Shown in pieces: positions 59,342 to 64,000 of a stretch of DNA of 64,000 bases. The stretch comes from Dactylellina haptotyla. Lineage: Eukaryota > Ascomycota > Orbiliomycetes > Orbiliales > Orbiliaceae. Under the pieces are notes generated by a model that had not been told where the DNA came from, ran no database searches, and worked only from the letters and a program-made list of their open reading frames with translations. Numbering within the stretch: position 1 is the first letter of the stretch; each line of letters opens with the position of its first letter. The DNA is taken from assembly GCA_031310005.1 (NCBI GenBank), contig CM062379.1, positions 2,852,001 through 2,916,000 on the forward strand. Reading direction: 5' to 3'. The position numbers were made by a program, and so were the translations under genes.

Positions 59342-62300
59342 CGTGGCTGGACCATCGGCGATGACGCCCTCGTAACCGCCGGCTATCGACTCCAGCTTCA
59401 CACCTGGTTCTGAATCCAACTTGCGACTTTTCGATGTTTGAGGATGCTCTTTCAGCAATCCTCTGCGCCCTAGGCCCTTTCTTTATGATCGTTTTTACTT
59501 TTTGTTTTTTCTAGCTTTCGTGCTTTCGTATCCTTTTGCGTGTAAATCCTGATATTTGTAATCGGCTAGGTCGGCAGCGGCTTCGTGAACAATAACGCGT
59601 GATTGCCGATAACCTGGCTGTTGACTCGAGTCGAGATGCAAAAAGCTCCAAGGTTATCAATGATTGTCGTCGATACTGGTTATTACCATGTGTGATCCGG
59701 TCCTTTATCCAAGGAAAGGGTTTTCCAAGTTTTAACCAAGCTATGCGAACCAGGGGAATGTTGAAGAAGGGTGGTGGTGGAGGTGCTGAGGATCTCCCAG
59801 ATTTCGGATTGGCTAGGCCGTAGAAAATGCGCAACCGTATTCAGAAAAAATAAAAAAAATTGACTTTCAAACCCTGATGCCGAATATATTACTTGGGAGG
59901 GACAGCCCACGTTGAGAACCAAATCCTGGAGATCAGCGAGGGAAAGGGTCACGTCGATATCCTACGTTCCCGCGGCTATATGAGGAATATCCGGCAAGGG
60001 CTCCGATGTTTGCAACTGTTTCCAGTCCAAGGAAACGAAGAGACAGGCCAGCCCAAACAAAAAAGAAAAAAAAAGGTAACAAGAGCAAGACGTAGGTTAC
60101 CAAGGACCAAACACGTTTTGATGAAGGCCGGCGTAGGTAAATGTGCCTGTTATTGGACTCCGTCTGTATGAAGATTTCGCCTAAAGTGATGGTTGGGATA
60201 TTTTTGTGAAAATTCGCCTCCGATGGTGGAATCTGAGAGGTGAATCTCTTCGCTAGTCAGGAGATTTCGGGGTAGATTTCTTGGAAGAGGAGGCTGCTTT
60301 CGCTGTCTCGTTGTCTCGCTTTCCTTCGTGGGCCACTCTGGAGATAGTCCAAAAATTTTCTTTTTACAGTTTTCAAAGGGAAGAGTGCACCACCAGGCTT
60401 ATTTCAGTAAACATGTGCAGAGCGACCATGGAGGAGAGGGACCCATAATGCAGCTCGTCTCCCCAGGATCGTTGGGTCTTTTTTCGCTCTCTGGATGGGG
60501 CGAGTGTGATGGTGTGGAGCAAAGCCCATATCTAAGCCGTTCATGGACCGGACCTTGGAAGAAATTTTGTACAGGACCAAAAAGTGGAGTCGCTACTTTA
60601 TAATAGAACAGGGGGGCTGGCTGCATGGGCTCTGCGAGACACTGGGGTCGAATCTAGCTCAAGCGTCCCGGACTAAATGCAGTGCGCAAGCGCATCGCAT
60701 TACGTTCAAAGATGAATTCGAATGTTCGTCGATTGGGCATCATTTTCGTTGCTTAGGTTCACGCCGAGTCGGGATTAGCCGGGTCATATTAAGCCAACAT
60801 ATTATCGCTGAAACACCAGCTCTGTTCGACGGTGAGGTACAGAAGCTAGGAGATCCAAGGTAATTGTCGGGACTTTGACCTCTGCTGCTCGGACCACGAG
60901 GAGTCGAGAAAGCCGCAATGAGAAGGTGTAGGACATCAACAATCCGGGGTCTCCACTTTTTCGATGCACGGATTTGAACTTTGATTTTGTAATTGTAACT
61001 CAGAGCAAAACAAACGAGTTGATTCAATGTAGCCACAGTTTAGCGCGCTGAAAAGGTTCTTCGCTAGCTAGGGAGCTTAAACTCTTCAAATGTTGGAAAG
61101 AGTCAGGCCATACACATATAGATTCAGGTCTCAGCTTTAGCCATCTTGTGATCTTTTCTAACCGGGTTTGGTCGACCCCTCTGCATGCAATACAACTTTA
61201 GTAGATCATATTCGACAAGACACTATGACATAACGGTCTACAGGCACGTCGGATTGTTGGGAGTCAATAGGGGCCGATCAAGCTCCAAAGCTTTCTTTTT
61301 CTCCTCTTTGGTTGTTTGGCAGGCTTCCATTTTAAAATCGCTCGTTACGAAGCTCAATGGGAAAACATCCATGAGCCGTCAATCAATACCAGTGTTTTAG
61401 CTCGTTTTCACTTGAGCAGGATATCATGGATCGCTGGCATGATGATGAGGGCAAATACTGCAAATCGGTAGCTTTCTAACGTTACTAAGCTTGATGATTG
61501 ACAGTGGGGTGCGGAGCCCCGGTCTGGGGATGCATTGTGGATATAACCAGAGGGAATGGCGATTCCTATACTCCATAAGCCGATCAAAATATAGGTGCCT
61601 CTGATCAGGCAAAGAGCAGTGCGTGTTTGAATTTTTTTTGGGCGACGGAACAAACCCATGTCAACCGTCCAAGGCATATGTTCTGGCAGCTGCATGCAGG
61701 GACCTAGCCCGCAATAACGGTTAAAGGCTGTGACAAACCTGGAGATAGTGTAACCGATGCATGGAGGGGGCATGATGAGCTTTTTGGGGAGGGAGGAGGT
61801 TGATGGAATCTCGGGCCGTGGTTCATCCACCAATGAGATTCACAGATATTTTTATTCATATTGGAGTTGAATATAAAAAATTTGTCCAGATGTTGTTTTC
61901 GCGACAACTCCGAGATCGTGCTTACCCGCTTTTTATGGTCACCAGGAAGATTTTCGTAAACACGAGAAAGAAAGAGGAGGGGAAAAAAATTGTCATCCCA
62001 AAGGAAGGCGTATAGACGAGCAGACCTCGATACGGTGATAGTGTCTGCAGGAGTGTTTTCAAACCGTCACATGTACCGTGCATAGTAGCTGAATTAATAT
62101 ATGTAAGATTCATATAATTTAAATTTGAGCTGAGATGTATTCCTTCCAGAGTGTTCAGGCGAGAGAGTTGGTGTTTTGAGCACAGACAGCAACAAATGAA
62201 TGAAAATTAAAACCCCTTCCAGAAGACTCAGGGATTCCTGATCTCAAGCAGAATCAGGAACTGCGGGGACAGTAAAACATCAGCCATATAGAACAAGAGC

Positions 62301-63644
62301 TAGGAAGGTTTGTATTCGATTTCGGGCCACGTACCGCTTGGACAATTGATCGGGTTGCTGCGTACAGAGTATTTTTCTTTTCGTAAAATAACTCAAGGGT
62401 GTTGTGATATAGGAGCGGGCGCATCAAGCTTTCGAAGATTTTCTTGTCAGCCTAAGGCGATGAGGTGTCTCGTATGAGGTGTGGAGTGCACGACTGGTGG
62501 TGGTGTCAAGCATACATACCGAAGCCTCGCAGGTCGCAGCAAACACGGTAGAACATGCCGCCTCAGATATTGCAAATTAAATGCACAAGATGGAAATGAC
62601 CATGCAGGAGGCGGTGAAACGGAACCAAAAATCGGACGAAACCGTAGGCACCTATGCCTCCGTGGCTTGTGAGGCCGTCGACGGCCGTCCTTCAAATACG
62701 TCTCCATCCATCTGGCGGTACAAGTACTGTGGGTGGGCCTCTGTCTGGTTGCGGTACCAAGGTTCGCATTCTTTTTTGTGGAGGGGTGCAGAGTTCTGTC
62801 GGCTAAATGGAGTGTTGCCCCCTGCACGCTTTTGGCGGTTCTCATTGGCGGAAAAACAGCACCAGATGCACCGTCACCCAGCGGATTTACCCCGGACTTG
62901 CCCAATGTTGCCCCAAAGCTATCGATAGTCCGACCAAAAGCCTGTCGCCAGCTGGGGGGCCAATAGCCGGCCCGCCATGGCCCCAAAACTCTGGTCGCGA
63001 GAGGAGGAGTGCTTGTTTGCTGTCGTCCTAGCTTCGACGTGACCGATTTTCTATCGCTGATGGTTGTCGTCTTCACCGCTTGTTGTTCGAGTTCGTGGTA
63101 ATAATAGCAATCGGTGCGTATCGCTTCCTTCAACCACCTAATACTATCGCTATCCTCCCAGTCCTAATCCGCATCCCCGCATATTAGAGGTCCGGTTTTA
63201 TTCGGTTTGCGAACGGCTTTGGCGCTCGGCCCAGGCCCTGTTGGTTTTGAATTCCGGAACTCCGGCTGGCTCGTTCCTTGATCAAGGGCTCGATCTTCCA
63301 GAACACCAACTTTTTTGACCGCTTGGCTCTTTTCTTCCATATCCACGTTTCGTTTCGTCCATCGACCGCGAAAGACCCGTCGGCATGTCCAGCGACTATT
63401 CCCAGTTGTAGATGTCAGCAAACGACGGATTTAGATTATAGGCAACTCCCCTGACCGTAGTCTCCTGCGGCAATTCGTATTCCAAGGTCCGTCTTGGTGA
63501 TCGAAGGAATAATCCATACTCCGGCGTGCGCGCACCTGTACTGTCCTAAACATCAAGCTATCGAACCCTCGAAAAAAAAAAAGAAGCCCCCCGGCATTCT
63601 TCTCCCTACAAACTCGTTAAAAAAAACATCCAATATCGCCTACT
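59342..63644. promoter_or_regulatory. 4.3-kb gene-free divergent region
   Basis: Between the divergent Zn2Cys6 regulator and TIM-barrel genes. Many small frames, none convincing; the longest (63133-62447, minus) is Arg/Pro/Thr-rich without family likeness and reads as GC-biased chance. A-rich tracts occur at 59846-59862 and 60058-60074. The sequence is less AT-rich near 62480-63100. Long upstream regions are common before regulatory genes, so part may control the zinc-cluster gene. Non-coding transcripts cannot be excluded. Confidence 0.45.
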
Positions 63645-64000
63645 ATGGCGTCGGCAAATACGCCTAGCATGGCGAGTATCACCGCAAACCTGCCGCATGA
63701 GAATAGTATCGCAACTTTCTGCCTGTCTGGCCCGCTGGTCGACAAGCTGAAAGCTATCGCAGATGCTGGCTTCCGAAGCGTCGACATATTCGAAGATGAC
63801 CTGCTACAGTACCCCGGGCCCCCCAGCGAGATTGGCGCGCTCTGCAAAGAATTGGGTTTGAAGGTGACTATGTATCAAACATTTCGAGATTTTGAGGGTA
63901 CTGCTGCTCCTGAGGCATTTGAGAAGAACATGCAAAGGTACGTTAATAATATATACCACACCCTACGTATGAATTTTCCGTCTTTTGTGTTACCTATTAA
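63645..64000 (+). CDS. TIM-barrel isomerase/dehydratase-like enzyme, 5' part only
   Basis: The first exon (63645-63937) encodes 97 complete codons and ends at a GTACGT donor. The rest lies beyond the window, with intron sequence to the edge. The visible part has the start of an AP-endonuclease-2/xylose-isomerase-like barrel: strand 1 IATFCLSGPLVDKLKAIADA, strand 2 GFRSVDIFEDDL, then IGALCKELGLKVTMYQTFRDFEG. This pattern is shared by fungal 3-dehydroshikimate dehydratases (quinate pathway) and sugar-phosphate isomerase/epimerases. With only the first quarter visible the exact reaction is open. The ATG is preceded by an A-run and no earlier in-frame ATG is near. The frame carries a second Met nine codons in. 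Confidence 0.82.
   Translation, partial: MASANTPSMASITANLPHENSIATFCLSGPLVDKLKAIADAGFRSVDIFEDDLLQYPGPPSEIGALCKELGLKVTMYQTFRDFEGTAAPEAFEKNMQRYVNNIYHTLRMNFPSFVLPI

Noticed and set aside
62447-63133. 228-codon minus-strand open frame in the gene-free region
   Set aside because: No family motif, Arg/Pro/Thr-rich composition consistent with a GC-biased chance frame, no intron logic and no sign of a folded domain.

Overview
The window looks like nuclear chromosomal DNA of a filamentous ascomycete (Pezizomycotina). The evidence is a velvet-family regulator (VosA), a Zn2Cys6 plus fungal-type transcription factor, a mitochondrial calcium uniporter (absent from Saccharomyces), and many short GT-AG introns, mostly 54-90 nt, often with a CTAAC/CTAAT-like branch site near the acceptor. 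I cannot name the class or genus. I could support 17 protein-coding genes by joining exons so that reading frame and family motifs agree. No rRNA, tRNA, CRISPR or intact transposon was seen.

Layout. 1-8.2 kb: no gene found. 8.2-10.2 kb: vosA (+). 10.2-14.4 kb: gene-poor, with a possible decayed gene. 14.4-15.3 kb: coq3 (-). 16.3-16.9 kb: small disordered protein (+). 18.0-24.7 kb: mlp1/Tpr nuclear-basket protein (-). 25.9-27.4 kb: Golgi UDP-galactose-type transporter (-). 27.4-31.6 kb: gene-free divergent spacer. 31.6-33.2 kb: vcx1-type Ca2+/H+ exchanger (+). 34.5-40.1 kb: meiotic helicase mer3 (+). 40.5-41.7 kb: EngB-family mitochondrial GTPase (+). 41.9-43.0 kb: DNAJC9-like J protein (-). 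44.1-45.0 kb: two-TM protein (+). 45.7-47.8 kb: MFS transporter (+). 48.1-49.5 kb: single-TM protein (-). 50.2-51.2 kb: SDR-like protein lacking catalytic residues (+). 51.6-53.3 kb: MCU (+). 53.5-54.6 kb: flavin-reductase-like flavoprotein (-). 56.1-59.3 kb: Zn2Cys6 regulator (-). 59.3-63.6 kb: gene-free. 63.6 kb to the end: 5' part of a TIM-barrel isomerase-like gene (+), cut by the window edge.

The genes are mostly conserved housekeeping genes in no operon-like order: ubiquinone synthesis, nuclear pore, Golgi sugar transport, vacuolar and mitochondrial calcium transport, meiotic crossing-over and mitochondrial translation. vosA and the Zn2Cys6 factor are the regulators. No biosynthetic backbone enzyme is present, so the MFS, SDR, flavoprotein and regulator genes at 45-59 kb do not read as a metabolite cluster.

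The most unusual features are the SDR paralogue with eroded active-site motifs, a set of very small exons (14, 19, 28, 30, 30, 30 and 33 nt) including one beside the MCU selectivity filter, and an AFG/RGG-like tail on the Mlp1/Tpr protein. No wholly new multi-gene system was recognised. Exon boundaries were derived by hand from splice consensus and frame, not from transcripts.
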